Part shown: one piece after another, positions 7,977-17,141 of the stretch
How the letters are laid out: each line of letters begins with the position of its first letter
Numbering within the stretch: position 1 is the first letter of the stretch
Source: an uncultured Clostridia bacterium
GTDB taxonomy: Bacteria; Bacillota; Clostridia; TANB77; CAG-508
DNA length: 63,930 nucleotides
Reading direction: 5' to 3'
Assembly (NCBI GenBank): GCA_944386385.1
Contig: CALXAV010000010.1
Span: forward strand, 1 to 63,930
Made by a program: the position numbers and the translations under genes
Notes under the pieces: generated by a model
The model's database searches: none
Told to the model about the DNA's origin: nothing
The model's input: the letters and a program-made list of their open reading frames with translations, nothing else

Positions 7977-8570
7977 TTATCTCCTTTGTTTAATATATGC
8001 TATAAGTCCTACTACTATTATTACAATAAGTATAATTATCAATAACTTTGTTATAAATGGTACAAATTCTGTATCTGGTTGTTTTACTGTATCTTCTTCA
8101 TAGTTATACTCTATTTTACAAACACCATTATTAATCTTAAAATTATCAATATGAACAATATAATCCTTATTCATATTTTTTATTCTATATTTCATATCCA
8201 TATCTGGATAATTTGAAAGAATATCAAATTCGTATTTACCGTCTTCATTTTTTTCTAAAAGAATTTGAACATATTCTTTTCCATCTTCTTCATATAACTC
8301 ATCATTTATATTTTCTTTGTTTACGCGTATACTCGGTATATCATTATTTTTTAAAGTTTCTACTCCTGTATACTCTATGTTTAATCCATCTTCTTGTATT
8401 GCAAATATAATATAATCTTTTGGAAGTAATAAATACAAATCAAAATCCTCATTTACGTCGTTAGCTTCAAATTCTAAAGTATAAGTTTCATCATAAGCAC
8501 AGCTAATATTTATTAATAATCCACTTAATATAACTAATAACACACTAAATATTGTAATTAATCTTTTCAT
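7977..8570 (-). CDS. secreted/membrane protein between plsY and gpsA
   Basis: 197 residues. The N-terminal signal segment (LITIFSVLLVILSGLLINISCAY) could be a signal peptide with cleavage after SCA, or a lipobox-like LINISC. The ~130-residue extracellular domain looks beta-rich, and a C-terminal helix (ITKLLIIILIVIIVVGLIAYI) ends in KQRR, so the domain is anchored outside with a positive cytosolic tail. No family recognised. It lies within the plsY-gpsA operon (24 bp and 6 bp gaps), suggesting an envelope or lipid link, though that is only context. Confidence 0.7.
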   Translation of the reverse strand: MKRLITIFSVLLVILSGLLINISCAYDETYTLEFEANDVNEDFDLYLLLPKDYIIFAIQEDGLNIEYTGVETLKNNDIPSIRVNKENINDELYEEDGKEYVQILLEKNEDGKYEFDILSNYPDMDMKYRIKNMNKDYIVHIDNFKINNGVCKIEYNYEEDTVKQPDTEFVPFITKLLIIILIVIIVVGLIAYIKQRR

Positions 8571-8593
8571 TTGTTTTCTCTCCTTATTATTTT

Positions 8594-9235
8594 CTATTTA
8601 TTTTTAAAACTTACTTTATTTTCTGTGCCATTTAAAATTCTTTTTATATTACTTCTATGATTAAATAAAACTATCACTGCTAATATTACACTATATATAA
8701 AATATACATTTCCTGATTTTCCTTCTGTTAAAACTGTGTAATGATCATTTATAAACAAAGTAAGTACAGGGAATAATACAGCTGCTGCACAAGAACCTAC
8801 TGATACCATTCTTGTTAATACCATTAACGCTAAAGCAAATACCAAACAAATTAATCCAATTTGCCAGTTACTTAATAATAATACTCCAAGTGATGTTGCA
8901 ACTCCTTTTCCACCTTTAAATCCAAAAAATACTGGGAAAGTATGTCCTAAAATTACTGCTACACCTGCTATTTGTACTAATAATTCTTTGTTCATATTTG
9001 GTATGTTTCCAAGTATTATAGCAATTCCTATTGAAACAACTCCTTTTAATATATCACATACAAGTGTTATTGCAGCTGCTTTTTTTCCTACAGAACGAAG
9101 CATATTAGTTGTTCCTGCATTTCCACTTCCTTTTTCTCTTACATCAAATCCTGCAAATTTTTTACTAAATATTACTGAAAAATTTACACTTCCTATGCAA
9201 TATGCAATTATTGCCATAATTATATATACTACCAT
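8594..9235 (-). CDS. plsY: acyl-phosphate glycerol-3-phosphate acyltransferase
   Basis: 213 residues, integral membrane. Transfers acyl from acyl-phosphate to glycerol 3-phosphate, the first step of phosphatidic acid synthesis in Firmicutes. Motifs in order: GSGNAGTTNMLR (motif 1, about residues 36-47), GHTFPVFFGFKGGKGVATSLG (motif 2) and the later FNHRSNIKRIL. Multiple hydrophobic helices, first at residues 2-23. The start lies 3 bases after the der stop with GAGGGG upstream, so it is coupled to der. Confidence 0.96.
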   Translation of the reverse strand: MVVYIIMAIIAYCIGSVNFSVIFSKKFAGFDVREKGSGNAGTTNMLRSVGKKAAAITLVCDILKGVVSIGIAIILGNIPNMNKELLVQIAGVAVILGHTFPVFFGFKGGKGVATSLGVLLLSNWQIGLICLVFALALMVLTRMVSVGSCAAAVLFPVLTLFINDHYTVLTEGKSGNVYFIYSVILAVIVLFNHRSNIKRILNGTENKVSFKNK

Positions 9236-9238
9236 TTT

Positions 9239-10582
9239 TTAAAACCCCTCTTTCATAGCTTCTTTATCTGATTTTTCTCTTGCAATTATTCTAATTGGTG
9301 TACCCTCTAAACCGAATTCTTTTCTTATTTGATTTACTAAATATCTCTCATAAGAAAAATGGAATAATTGCTTATTATTAACAAATACAACAAATGTCGG
9401 TGGCTTTGTTGATACTTGTGTTCCATAATATATTCTTAGTCTTCTTCCTTTATCTGATGGAGGTTGTACAATTGCAATTGCCTCATTTATTACTTGATTT
9501 AATACAGAAGTTGTTATTCTTAGTGCATTTTGTTCTGCTACATGATTTATTAAATCAAATAGTTTATTTACTCTTTGTCCTGTTAATGCTGATATAAATA
9601 TTATTGGTGCATATGATAAATATTTTAACTTTTGATATATATCTTTTTTATATTGCTCTAATGTACCTGTCTCCTTTTCTACAGCGTCCCATTTATTAAC
9701 TACAATTATTACACCTTTTCCTGCTTCATGTGCTTCACCAGCTATTTTTGCGTCTTGGTCTGTTACTCCTTCTACAGCATCTATCATCATTAAGCACACA
9801 TCTGCTCTTTCTATTGCTAAAAGAGTTCTCATTATACTATATTTTTCAATTGATTCTTTTATTTTACTTTTCTTTCTTACTCCTGCTGTATCTATTAAAA
9901 CATATTTTCCTTTTTCATTTTCGAATTCAGAATCTATTGCATCTCTTGTTGTTCCTGCAATATCACTTACAATTGCCCTGTTCTCTCCTAGTATTTTATT
10001 TATTAATGATGATTTACCTACATTTGGCTTTCCAATTACTGCAACTTTTATTTTGTTATCATCATTTTCATTCTCATCACTTTTAGGAAATTTATCATAA
10101 ATTGCATCTAGCACGTCTCCTATTCCAATTGCATTTGTTGCTGAAATTGGATAAGGTTCTCCTATTCCTAAGTTATAGAACTCATAAATTTCGTCTTTAT
10201 CTTTTTCTATATTATCTGCTTTATTACAAACAAGAACAATTGGTTTTCCAGATTTTTTAAGCATTAAAGCAATTTCTTTGTCTGCCGCTGTTACTCCTTG
10301 TCTTATATCTGTTAAAAATATTATTACATCAGCCATTGCAATTGCTAAATTTGCTTGCTCTCTCATTTGAGAAAGTATTATATCATCAGAATCTGGTTCT
10401 ATTCCTCCTGTATCTATTAGTGTAAAGTCTCTTCCTCTCCAATTTGTTTCTGCATATATTCTATCTCTTGTTACTCCTGGAGTATCTTGAACTATAGATA
10501 TTCTTGAACCTGCTAGATAATTAAAAAATGTTGATTTACCCACATTTGGCTTTCCTATTATTGCTACTATTGGTTTTGACAT
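9239..10582 (-). CDS. der: ribosome assembly GTPase Der (EngA)
   Basis: 447 residues from the ATG at 10582, which has AAGGAAAAGG upstream. An upstream in-frame extension to 10660 only translates a palindromic repeat and is not used. Two tandem G domains: [12 protein letters not shown] with DTGG and NKAD, then [12 protein letters not shown] with DTAGV and NKWD. They are followed by the C-terminal KH-like domain (about residues 360-440). Acts in 50S subunit maturation. First gene of the operon running to dtd. Confidence 0.97.
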   Translation of the reverse strand: MSKPIVAIIGKPNVGKSTFFNYLAGSRISIVQDTPGVTRDRIYAETNWRGRDFTLIDTGGIEPDSDDIILSQMREQANLAIAMADVIIFLTDIRQGVTAADKEIALMLKKSGKPIVLVCNKADNIEKDKDEIYEFYNLGIGEPYPISATNAIGIGDVLDAIYDKFPKSDENENDDNKIKVAVIGKPNVGKSSLINKILGENRAIVSDIAGTTRDAIDSEFENEKGKYVLIDTAGVRKKSKIKESIEKYSIMRTLLAIERADVCLMMIDAVEGVTDQDAKIAGEAHEAGKGVIIVVNKWDAVEKETGTLEQYKKDIYQKLKYLSYAPIIFISALTGQRVNKLFDLINHVAEQNALRITTSVLNQVINEAIAIVQPPSDKGRRLRIYYGTQVSTKPPTFVVFVNNKQLFHFSYERYLVNQIRKEFGLEGTPIRIIAREKSDKEAMKEGF

Positions 10583-10631
10583 TATCCTTTTCCTTTCTAT
10601 AATGTTTTCCATTCCCCTTTGTCCTTTTCTC

Positions 10632-10660
10632 ATGTTTTTTGGGACGGGGTCAAAAAACAT
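10632..10660. repeat. GACGGGG-cored REP-like palindrome
   Basis: ATGTTTTTTGGGACGGGGTCAAAAAACAT-type inverted repeat (arms ATGTTTTTTG / CAAAAAACAT, plus strand) upstream of der. The GACGGGGTC core recurs at 43374-43382 and 55343-55352 (opposite strand) and in longer elements at 18559-18624 and 17053-17135. Confidence 0.6.
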
Positions 10661-10714
10661 CTTTTATTTTTACATGTATATAGTATAACATAACTTTGTT
10701 TTAAATAACAAGAA

Positions 10715-10751
10715 AAAAGTAAAATTTTGAAATATTCAAAACTTTACTTTT
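10715..10751 (-). terminator. terminator of pyk
   Basis: 17-bp arms AAAAGTAAAGTTTTGAA / TTCAAAATTTTACTTTT (minus strand, one G.U-type mismatch), followed by TTCTTGTT; located directly after the pyk stop. Confidence 0.85.
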
Positions 10752-10777
10752 CATCTTCAATATATTATCTTGTTTAA

Positions 10778-12220
10778 TTATATTTTAACACAACCACCAA
10801 TAACTTTTCCTTTATTTTGTTTTGGTAATGCTGATGCTCCACCTGATAATACTATCATATCACCTTGTTCTAATAGACCTCTCTTCTTTAAGTCTTCAAT
10901 TCCTGCATTAATTGTATCATCTATTGAAGCTTCTCCTTCGATTAATACTGGTAATGTACCAAATACTAATGATAATTGGTTATATGTTTTCTTATCATCT
11001 GTTATAGCAAATATTGGGCAAGCTGGTGCTAATGCTGCTAATTTTACTATTGAATCTCCTGTATGAGTATAAGCTACTATTGCGTCTGCTTGTATTTGCT
11101 CTGCTGTTACACATGTTGTATAAGCTAAAGCACTTTCAACATCTTTCTTTGTATGATCAAAACTTCTCTTATAGAATCTCTTCCAATATTTTATTGAAGC
11201 TTCTACTGATTTTGATATTTTAGACATAGCTTTTATACACTCTATTGGATATTTACCCATAGCACATTCACCTGATAGCATTATATCACTTGTAACATCA
11301 TATACAGCATTTGCTACGTCACTTACTTCTGCTCTTGTTGGTCTTGGATTTTGTGTCATTGATTCTAGCATTTGTGTTGCTGTAACTACTGGTTTACCAG
11401 CTTTATTACATTTTTTAATCATTCTCTTTTGATATACTGGAACCATTTCCATAGGTACTTCTACACCTAAGTCTCCACGAGCTACCATTATACCGTCAGA
11501 TACTTCTAATATTTCATCGAAGTTTTCTACACCTTCTTGACTTTCAATCTTAGAAATAATTTTTATTCTTTGTCCACCATTGTCATCTAAAAGTTTTCTC
11601 ATTTCTCTTACATCGTCTGCTCTTCTTACAAAAGATGCTGCAATGTAGTCAAAATCTGCTTTTACACCATTAATTAAATCATTTCTGTCTTTTTCAGATA
11701 TAAATGGTAATTCAAGTTTTACTCCAGGGATATTAACAGTTTTTCTACTTCCTAATCTTCCTGTGTTTAATGCTTTACAAACAATATCTTTATCTTTTAT
11801 TTCTGTTACTTCAAATTCTATAGCTCCATCATCTACTAATATTCTTGAACCTACTTTTACATCTTTATATATTTCTTTATAAGTAAGTGTTGTTTTTGTA
11901 TTATCTCCTATTATATCTTCATTTACAAATGTAAATGTTTGTCCTTCATTAATAGTTACTTTTTCGTCTCCTGATTCTAATACACCTGTTCTTATTTCAG
12001 GACCTTTTGTATCTAGCATTAATGCTACTGGTCTATTGAATTTTTCTCTTACTTTTTTTATTGTTTCTATTTTTTCTTTGTTTTCTTCATATCCTCCATG
12101 AGAAAAATTAATTCTTGTTACGTTTAATCCCGTATTCATTAAGTTTTCTAATGTTACACCATTTTCACTAGCTGGTCCTATTGTTCCAATAATTTTTGTT
12201 TTTCTAAAAACTACTTTCAT
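10778..12220 (-). CDS. pyk: pyruvate kinase
   Basis: 480 residues. Last ATP-forming step of glycolysis. Contains RKTKIIGTIGPASENG at the start, the NFSHGGYEENKEKI loop, and KIISKIESQEGVENFDEIL with the catalytic Lys and Glu of the MxxK-IE region. VARGDLGVEVPMEMV, TQMLESM and the SGECAMGKYPIE segment also match. It lacks the extra C-terminal PEP-utiliser-like domain found in some Bacilli. The ATG has GGGAGGAAG. Monocistronic with a strong terminator at 10715-10751. Confidence 0.97.
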   Translation of the reverse strand: MKVVFRKTKIIGTIGPASENGVTLENLMNTGLNVTRINFSHGGYEENKEKIETIKKVREKFNRPVALMLDTKGPEIRTGVLESGDEKVTINEGQTFTFVNEDIIGDNTKTTLTYKEIYKDVKVGSRILVDDGAIEFEVTEIKDKDIVCKALNTGRLGSRKTVNIPGVKLELPFISEKDRNDLINGVKADFDYIAASFVRRADDVREMRKLLDDNGGQRIKIISKIESQEGVENFDEILEVSDGIMVARGDLGVEVPMEMVPVYQKRMIKKCNKAGKPVVTATQMLESMTQNPRPTRAEVSDVANAVYDVTSDIMLSGECAMGKYPIECIKAMSKISKSVEASIKYWKRFYKRSFDHTKKDVESALAYTTCVTAEQIQADAIVAYTHTGDSIVKLAALAPACPIFAITDDKKTYNQLSLVFGTLPVLIEGEASIDDTINAGIEDLKKRGLLEQGDMIVLSGGASALPKQNKGKVIGGCVKI

Positions 12221-12349
12221 TCTACTTCCTCCCTATAATTTTTTACACCAAATGGTATTATATCATAGATTCGACAAATTTCAAGCATTTTTTTACACTT
12301 TTTTACTATATTTTCTAGTATATTGTATTTTAATATCATTCTTTTGTTA

Positions 12350-13516
12350 TTATAGATATAAAAGTGGCCTAAATGAAATATATTGATAACTATCACCTAA
12401 ACTATTATTATCTCTACTAGCCGGATAAAAATTGCTACCAACATTTGGATAAGAAAAAATCCCTCCTCTTGCAATTCCTGGCATTGTACTGTCATTAGCA
12501 CATGTTTCTGTAGACCACTCTTCACAGTTGCTCGCTAAATCATATATATTACATTTTCTATCTTCACTTATTCCTTTTTCTAAGAAAACATTATTTAAAC
12601 TTGTTTGTCGTGAATAATCATTATCATCGGAACAAGTTTGTATAAAGTATATAGCTGTATCCCAGGCATAGCTGTTTACTAAATCACTTGTAAAGTTTGT
12701 ATCATTATACATATTCCTGCTTAAGTTTGCTGCCTGACTTTGTGATACATAATTATATATAAAATCATTTGCTTTTATTGTCATTGTTTTAAGCTCATCT
12801 GACCATTTTGTTCTCTGTTCAGCTGTTCTTGCTTCATATCTAGCTAAATAATATCCTCCATCTAATTTTACTTTTGATATAAAAGTTTCTATGTCCTTTG
12901 CATGAGTATTACTTGTGGTATTATCCTTTAAAGCCTCATAGCAATAAATTGGAGTTTCATTATTAACTGTATAATCTTCTATTTGTGTTTCTGGCTCCGT
13001 TGTAGATTTTTCTTCATTTATCGAACCATCACTATTAAATACATATCTCTTTAAGTCTATTTTCTTTTCTCCTTTGGTCGTTTGTATTGTCCCTACTGGT
13101 ATCCATACAAACTGACTTCCTGCTGTAGCACTATGACTTACATCTTCTATTATTATTCCATCTTCTACATTATCTCCTGAATTTACTACTTTAAATCCTG
13201 CTGGTACAGTTACTTTATTTTCTAAACTATCTTTAACTGTTGTATTTGTAGTCTCTTCTCCCGTAACTGTTATTAAAGTTCCTCCATTTGTTAACCCACC
13301 TATATATTGTTCATAACTATCTAATACATTTTCTTCATTTGCCTGTGCATTTTCTGTTTCTTCTTTTGCTTTTTGTGCTTGTGTAAGTATTCCATTGTCT
13401 CCTGTTAACATTGCTATTGATACTCCAGCAAGAATTAAAAGTACAATAATCGTTATTACTAATGCTATTAATGTAATTCCTTTACTATTTTTTCTTTGTT
13501 TTTTGTTTATTTTCAT
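12350..13516 (-). CDS. prepilin-like protein with FGE/sulfatase-modifying-like domain
   Basis: 388 residues. The N-terminus KNSKGITLIALVITIIVLL is a class III signal: Gly before the cleavage, a hydrophobic helix, but Thr-Leu-Ile-Ala in place of the usual FTLIE, so the +5 Glu is missing. A coiled segment follows (QKAKEETENAQANEEN). The C-terminal two-thirds has FVWIPVGTIQT, DLASNCEEWSTE, ARGGIFS and ISFRPLLYL, the pattern of formylglycine-generating-enzyme-like (lectin-type) domains. Probably an exported, surface-displayed protein. No pilus assembly genes are in the window. Start has GAGGAGG. Monocistronic. Confidence 0.75.
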   Translation of the reverse strand: MKINKKQRKNSKGITLIALVITIIVLLILAGVSIAMLTGDNGILTQAQKAKEETENAQANEENVLDSYEQYIGGLTNGGTLITVTGEETTNTTVKDSLENKVTVPAGFKVVNSGDNVEDGIIIEDVSHSATAGSQFVWIPVGTIQTTKGEKKIDLKRYVFNSDGSINEEKSTTEPETQIEDYTVNNETPIYCYEALKDNTTSNTHAKDIETFISKVKLDGGYYLARYEARTAEQRTKWSDELKTMTIKANDFIYNYVSQSQAANLSRNMYNDTNFTSDLVNSYAWDTAIYFIQTCSDDNDYSRQTSLNNVFLEKGISEDRKCNIYDLASNCEEWSTETCANDSTMPGIARGGIFSYPNVGSNFYPASRDNNSLGDSYQYISFRPLLYL

Positions 13517-13787
13517 CTTTTATTCCTCCTCTTTAGTTTCTTATTTGTTTGCTCTTGTACTCATTTTAAATTATTTCCATTATTGTAAAATTTATTCAAA
13601 TATATAATCGAAAACAATCCGACATTTTTGTCTATTTAATTTTATATTTCTTTATACAAATAGTCAAGAAAATTTATAATTATTTTTATATAGTTTCTGT
13701 TCCATTTCCAATCTTATGTTCCTATTAAAAATAGACCCTAATTATCATTGATAATTAAGATCTATTTTTAATTAATTATATAATATA
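13517..13787. other. intergenic region upstream of the prepilin-like gene
   Basis: 271 bp, very AT-rich. It holds the bidirectional hairpin at 13727-13769 and presumably the promoter of the prepilin-like gene. I could not single out convincing -35/-10 boxes. No reading frame of note. Confidence 0.5.
13727..13769. terminator. bidirectional terminator hairpin
   Basis: Outer arms AAAAATAGA / TCTATTTTT enclose the inner palindrome TAATTATC / GATAATTA. It follows the 64-aa gene on the minus strand, with A and T runs on both sides. Confidence 0.7.
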
Positions 13788-13982
13788 TTACATATCTATA
13801 AAGAATCCTATATCTTCTGACATTTTACTATATATGTCATCTTCTCCTTGTTTTAATAATTCATTTATTTTTCTTATAACATTATCTTTTTCCATAGATA
13901 ATATATTTATTATTTCATCTGTGTATTGTTCTTTTAAATATTCAACTTCATAATCTTCCATATAATTTAATAAATATTCCAT
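13788..13982 (-). CDS. 64-aa protein, last gene of the repeat-protein operon
   Basis: 64 acidic, helical residues. The middle (INILSMEKDNVIRKINELLKQ) has the same pattern as a single repeat unit of the 605-residue protein encoded 17 bp upstream: IL, a polar turn, xNIxxIIxxL, then a turn. It may be a one-repeat relative or partner. No other family recognised. Start ATG with AGAGG upstream. It ends at the terminator 13727-13769. Confidence 0.6.
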   Translation of the reverse strand: MEYLLNYMEDYEVEYLKEQYTDEIINILSMEKDNVIRKINELLKQGEDDIYSKMSEDIGFFIDM

Positions 13983-13999
13983 TTTATACCTCTATACTT

Positions 14000-15817
14000 T
14001 TATTTTTGAGAATCATCTTTTGATTTTTCTTCTTGTTCTTCCAATTGTGGCATATTCTCTAAATCTTCACTTGTTATTCCATCTCGCAATGCTTCTTCTA
14101 GCATACTTTTAGTAGTAGTTGGTTCTTTTCCATATGTAGCTTTTAACTTCTTACCATCTATTCCGTATCTCTTTTCAAATTTCTCTGCACCTATAAATAT
14201 GTCTTGATTAAATCTTTCTTCTCCTGATTCGTCCACATACTTTAGAGGTACTCCGTGTTCTTTTAGATAGTTAATTCTTGATAGTGTTAACCTATATGAA
14301 GAATTATAAATTGAAGTAGGTCTGTTTCTCACAGCTCCAATCAAATCTTCCCTTTCAAATAATCTTATTAATGCCTCTAAATTCTTTGACCTTGTTCTTA
14401 AAATATTAGGATTATCTTCTACTATTTGCCTCAAATCATGTGCCTGTAATATCACAAATACATCTTTGATATTTTCCCTACTTGTTGTAAGCAAAAGCCC
14501 GGCAAATTTATCTTTTATTGACTCTTTACCAATTCCTATCTCGTCTAAAGCTTCAATTACCTCTTTTATTCTACTTGGATCTCCTTGTGCTAAAATGTTT
14601 CCATGTCCATTTAATATATCTAATCCTAACTCTTCTTTCTCTAATACTTGTATTATTTCTCCTATTCTTTCTGGATTCCCTAATGCTAATATACTTCCAT
14701 TTGTTTTTATTATATCTATGTCTACTTTATTTTCTTTTAATACATCTATTATACTTTGTATATTATCTGGTTTCCCTTGTGCTAATACATTTCCACAATT
14801 TACTAAAAATTCTGTGCCTATTCCTTCTTTTCTTAATATCTGTATTATTTTTCGTATATCGTCAGGATTTCCTCTACCTAATATATCAGCAGTTATAACA
14901 CTTCTTTCTATTTTCTCTTTATCCAAAAGTTCTATTATTTCTTGCATTCTATCCGGATTACCTTGGTCTAATATGCTTCCATTGGTTTTTAATATATCTG
15001 TGCCTATTCCTTCTTCTCGTAATAATTGAATTATTCTTCTTATTCTATCTGGATTTCCCCTAGCTAATATATTTCCATTAGTTTTTAATATATCTGTACC
15101 TATTTTTTCATCTTCTAATACTTTTATTATTTCCTCTATTCTTTCTGAATCTCCTTGGGCTAATATGTTTCCATTAGTTTTTAATATACCAATTCCTATT
15201 CCAGTTTTTTCTAATAAATCTATTGTTCTTTCCATTTTTTGAGGATTTCCAAATGCTAATATATTTCCATTCGTCTTTAATATATTGGTTCCTATTCTTT
15301 TATCTTTTAGCACTTTTATTATCTTTCTAATATTATCAGCATTACCATAAGCCAAAATAGTTCCATTCGTTTTTAGTATATCAATTCCTATCTTTTCATC
15401 ATTTAACGTTTGTATTATTTCACTTATATTATTCGGAGTTCCAAAGGCTAAAATAGTCCCATTTGTCTTTAATATATCAGTTCCTATCCCTTGTTTTTTC
15501 AGTTCTTGTATTATCCCTCTTATCCTGTCAGGGGCACCTTTTATTAATATGTTTCCTCCGTCATCTAATACACTTCTATCTATTCCCTGTTCATCTAGTG
15601 TTTTTATTACACTTCTCATTCTTTCAGGAGAAGCCTTAGCAAATATACTTGGTGTACTTCTAAAAAGCTTTTTATTTAAGTCAAATTCGTCAAACACTTC
15701 TATTATTCCTATTATTTTTTGTTCTGTTACTTTTTCTAACACTGATGGAGATAACCTTTGAACTCTTTTTGCAATATCTTCTCCTAGGAGTTCCTCTAAT
15801 CTTTTATATTCTACCAT
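14000..15817 (-). CDS. 605-aa tandem 32-residue helical-repeat protein (mTERF-like)
   Basis: After an N-terminal helical cap (residues 1-55) come about 12-14 units of 32 residues to about residue 480. Best-preserved units read NILARGNPDRIRRIIQLL + REEGIGTDILKTNG. Pattern: [NTS]-IL-A-x-G-[ND]-P-[DE]-[RN]-[IM]-x-x-I-I-x-x-L-x-x-x-x-I-[GD]-x-x-[IV]-L-K-T-N-G. The later, more divergent units (NPNILRTRSKNLEALIRLFE; NRPTSIYNSSYRLTLSRINY + LKEHGVPL) look like mTERF motifs (P-x-I/L-L, two to three helices, LKEHG). mTERF and TALE-type superhelices bind nucleic acid, but binding here is inference. Cytosolic; acidic C-terminal tail. Co-directional with the 145-aa gene (3-bp gap) and the 64-aa gene. Confidence 0.75.
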   Translation of the reverse strand: MVEYKRLEELLGEDIAKRVQRLSPSVLEKVTEQKIIGIIEVFDEFDLNKKLFRSTPSIFAKASPERMRSVIKTLDEQGIDRSVLDDGGNILIKGAPDRIRGIIQELKKQGIGTDILKTNGTILAFGTPNNISEIIQTLNDEKIGIDILKTNGTILAYGNADNIRKIIKVLKDKRIGTNILKTNGNILAFGNPQKMERTIDLLEKTGIGIGILKTNGNILAQGDSERIEEIIKVLEDEKIGTDILKTNGNILARGNPDRIRRIIQLLREEGIGTDILKTNGSILDQGNPDRMQEIIELLDKEKIERSVITADILGRGNPDDIRKIIQILRKEGIGTEFLVNCGNVLAQGKPDNIQSIIDVLKENKVDIDIIKTNGSILALGNPERIGEIIQVLEKEELGLDILNGHGNILAQGDPSRIKEVIEALDEIGIGKESIKDKFAGLLLTTSRENIKDVFVILQAHDLRQIVEDNPNILRTRSKNLEALIRLFEREDLIGAVRNRPTSIYNSSYRLTLSRINYLKEHGVPLKYVDESGEERFNQDIFIGAEKFEKRYGIDGKKLKATYGKEPTTTKSMLEEALRDGITSEDLENMPQLEEQEEKSKDDSQK

Positions 15818-15820
15818 TTT

Positions 15821-16258
15821 TTAACTCTTTCTTCCTACAAAAATTAACTTTATTTTATTTATTAGTCTCTTTATCCAACTTGTATTTTCTGTTTCAATTG
15901 GTAAATTATGCTGTTCATTTTTAACTTGACTTGTTCTATTATTGTTTTCTTTCTCATTTCCAAACACATCTGTTGTATAAGAATTTTGTTTCTTTCTACT
16001 GTTAAGTATTAATATTTCATTTATTATCCTTTTTTCTTTTTCGTCTGCTATATAATCTAAATATAATTTAGTAATAATTATATTCGCCCTTTTAGACAAT
16101 TTAGGATTTTTTACGTCATATTTATAATTATATTTACTATCACAATTATCTTTTATAAATTTTAATACCTTTCCAGGTATTTTATGATATTCTTCTAATG
16201 GTATGTATTTTAATGCTTCTGTAACTTCTGTACACGCCATTTTATAAGCTTCATCCAT
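15821..16258 (-). CDS. 145-aa conserved hypothetical, first gene of the repeat-protein operon
   Basis: Residues 1-85 form a conserved helical domain (DEAYKMACTEVTEALKYIPL then GKVLKFIKDNCD). A variable Asn-rich linker follows, with a terminal basic amphipathic helix (WIKRLINKIKLIFVGRK) that could touch the membrane. I recognise N-terminal domains of this type from other clostridial genomes but no function. Start ATG with AAAGGAG. The stop lies 3 bases before the 605-aa repeat gene, so the two are surely co-transcribed and probably act together. Confidence 0.65.
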   Translation of the reverse strand: MDEAYKMACTEVTEALKYIPLEEYHKIPGKVLKFIKDNCDSKYNYKYDVKNPKLSKRANIIITKLYLDYIADEKEKRIINEILILNSRKKQNSYTTDVFGNEKENNNRTSQVKNEQHNLPIETENTSWIKRLINKIKLIFVGRKS

Positions 16259-16302
16259 ATTATTTAATTACTCCTTTCTTTGGAGAATCATCTTTTGTGT
16301 TA

Positions 16303-17028
16303 TTAATACAATTCTACTATCGCATGTAGATTTTTTTCATCCTCACTTTGTATTACAATAATATTTTTATTATCTTTTTTAGTATATTTACAAATAATAG
16401 TATCTCCAAGTTTTATTTCCTTTTTATACATAATCCTAACATTATCAAAAGGTCTATCATTATTATATACATCTTCTGGTAAAGCTTCATATGCCAAATC
16501 TAAATAATATAAATTATGCATATGTTTATTAATATCAATATCTTTTCTAATTACTGTATAATTTATACTAGAAATAAAATCTTTTGGGACTTGTAATCTG
16601 TCTAATTTTTCTCCTGGAAATACTTCTTTTTCCTCTGTATTATATTTTTCTATAACTTCATCTGTTATCCTTGACATCTTTCCTTCTTCAATATTTACTA
16701 AAGTCCATTTTGAAGTTGCTATTGCACAAAGATTTTTATTTTCATCGTAAATTTCATAATCACGATATGTAAAGAATTTATTTCCAATTCTTGCCCATGT
16801 ATGTATTTCTAAAGTTTGTCCATATTTAGGCCTATCTAAAACTTTAAGTTTCCAGTCTAATAAAATCCATGTTAATTTTTTTATAGGTATATCATTTGAA
16901 CCATATCCTGCAATATCAGAATGATATGCCCCTATATTTTCTAGCATCTTAAGTATTGCAATATTTTTTATTTTATTATCTTTTCCTATATCTGTTAGTC
17001 CCATTTTAAAGTTCTCTTTAAAAATCAT
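16303..17028 (-). CDS. acyl-ACP thioesterase
   Basis: 241 residues from the ATG at 17028 (AGAGG upstream). The in-frame extension to 17136 reads through a REP-like palindrome and is not used. Double hot-dog family (FatA-like): N-terminal GLTDIGKDNKIKNIAILKML, then WILLDWKLKVLDRPKYGQTL with the typical W-x-L-x-x-x-x-V-x-x-x-P-x-x-G pattern. FTYRDYEIYD follows, and the second hot-dog begins DIDINKHMHNLYYLDLAYEA with the conserved N-x-H-M-x-N. Releases free fatty acids from acyl carrier protein in the cytosol. Often present in anaerobic Firmicutes. Confidence 0.9.
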   Translation of the reverse strand: MIFKENFKMGLTDIGKDNKIKNIAILKMLENIGAYHSDIAGYGSNDIPIKKLTWILLDWKLKVLDRPKYGQTLEIHTWARIGNKFFTYRDYEIYDENKNLCAIATSKWTLVNIEEGKMSRITDEVIEKYNTEEKEVFPGEKLDRLQVPKDFISSINYTVIRKDIDINKHMHNLYYLDLAYEALPEDVYNNDRPFDNVRIMYKKEIKLGDTIICKYTKKDNKNIIVIQSEDEKNLHAIVELY

Positions 17029-17052
17029 TTTGTTACCTCTTTTCTTATAGAT

Positions 17053-17135
17053 GTGTCCTAAAATTGACAAATTATCCGTTAAGGATGTTTCCAAATGAAC
17101 AAAATAGTCCAAAAGGAAACGTCCCCAATTGGACA
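17053..17135. repeat. REP-like imperfect palindrome
   Basis: Outer TGTCC (17053-17057) / GGACA (17131-17135) and inner GGATGTTTCC (17083-17092) / GGAAACGTCC (17115-17124) arms form a long imperfect hairpin ending in GTCCCC. It lies between pgi and the thioesterase. Related in style to the GACGGG elements, but with AACGTCCCC. Confidence 0.55.
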
Positions 17136-17141
17136 TTAATA

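Noticed and set aside
10583..10660. N-terminal extension of Der (26 residues)
   Set aside because: It translates a REP-like palindrome and lies before the real ribosome binding site of ATG 10582.
14000..15817. Leucine-rich-repeat protein
   Set aside because: The 32-residue unit has the I-L...P...I-I..L helical pattern and lacks the LxxLxLxxN strand-turn of LRRs.
17029..17136. N-terminal extension of the acyl-ACP thioesterase
   Set aside because: It is a read-through of a REP-like hairpin; ATG 17028 has its own AGAGG site and matches family starts.
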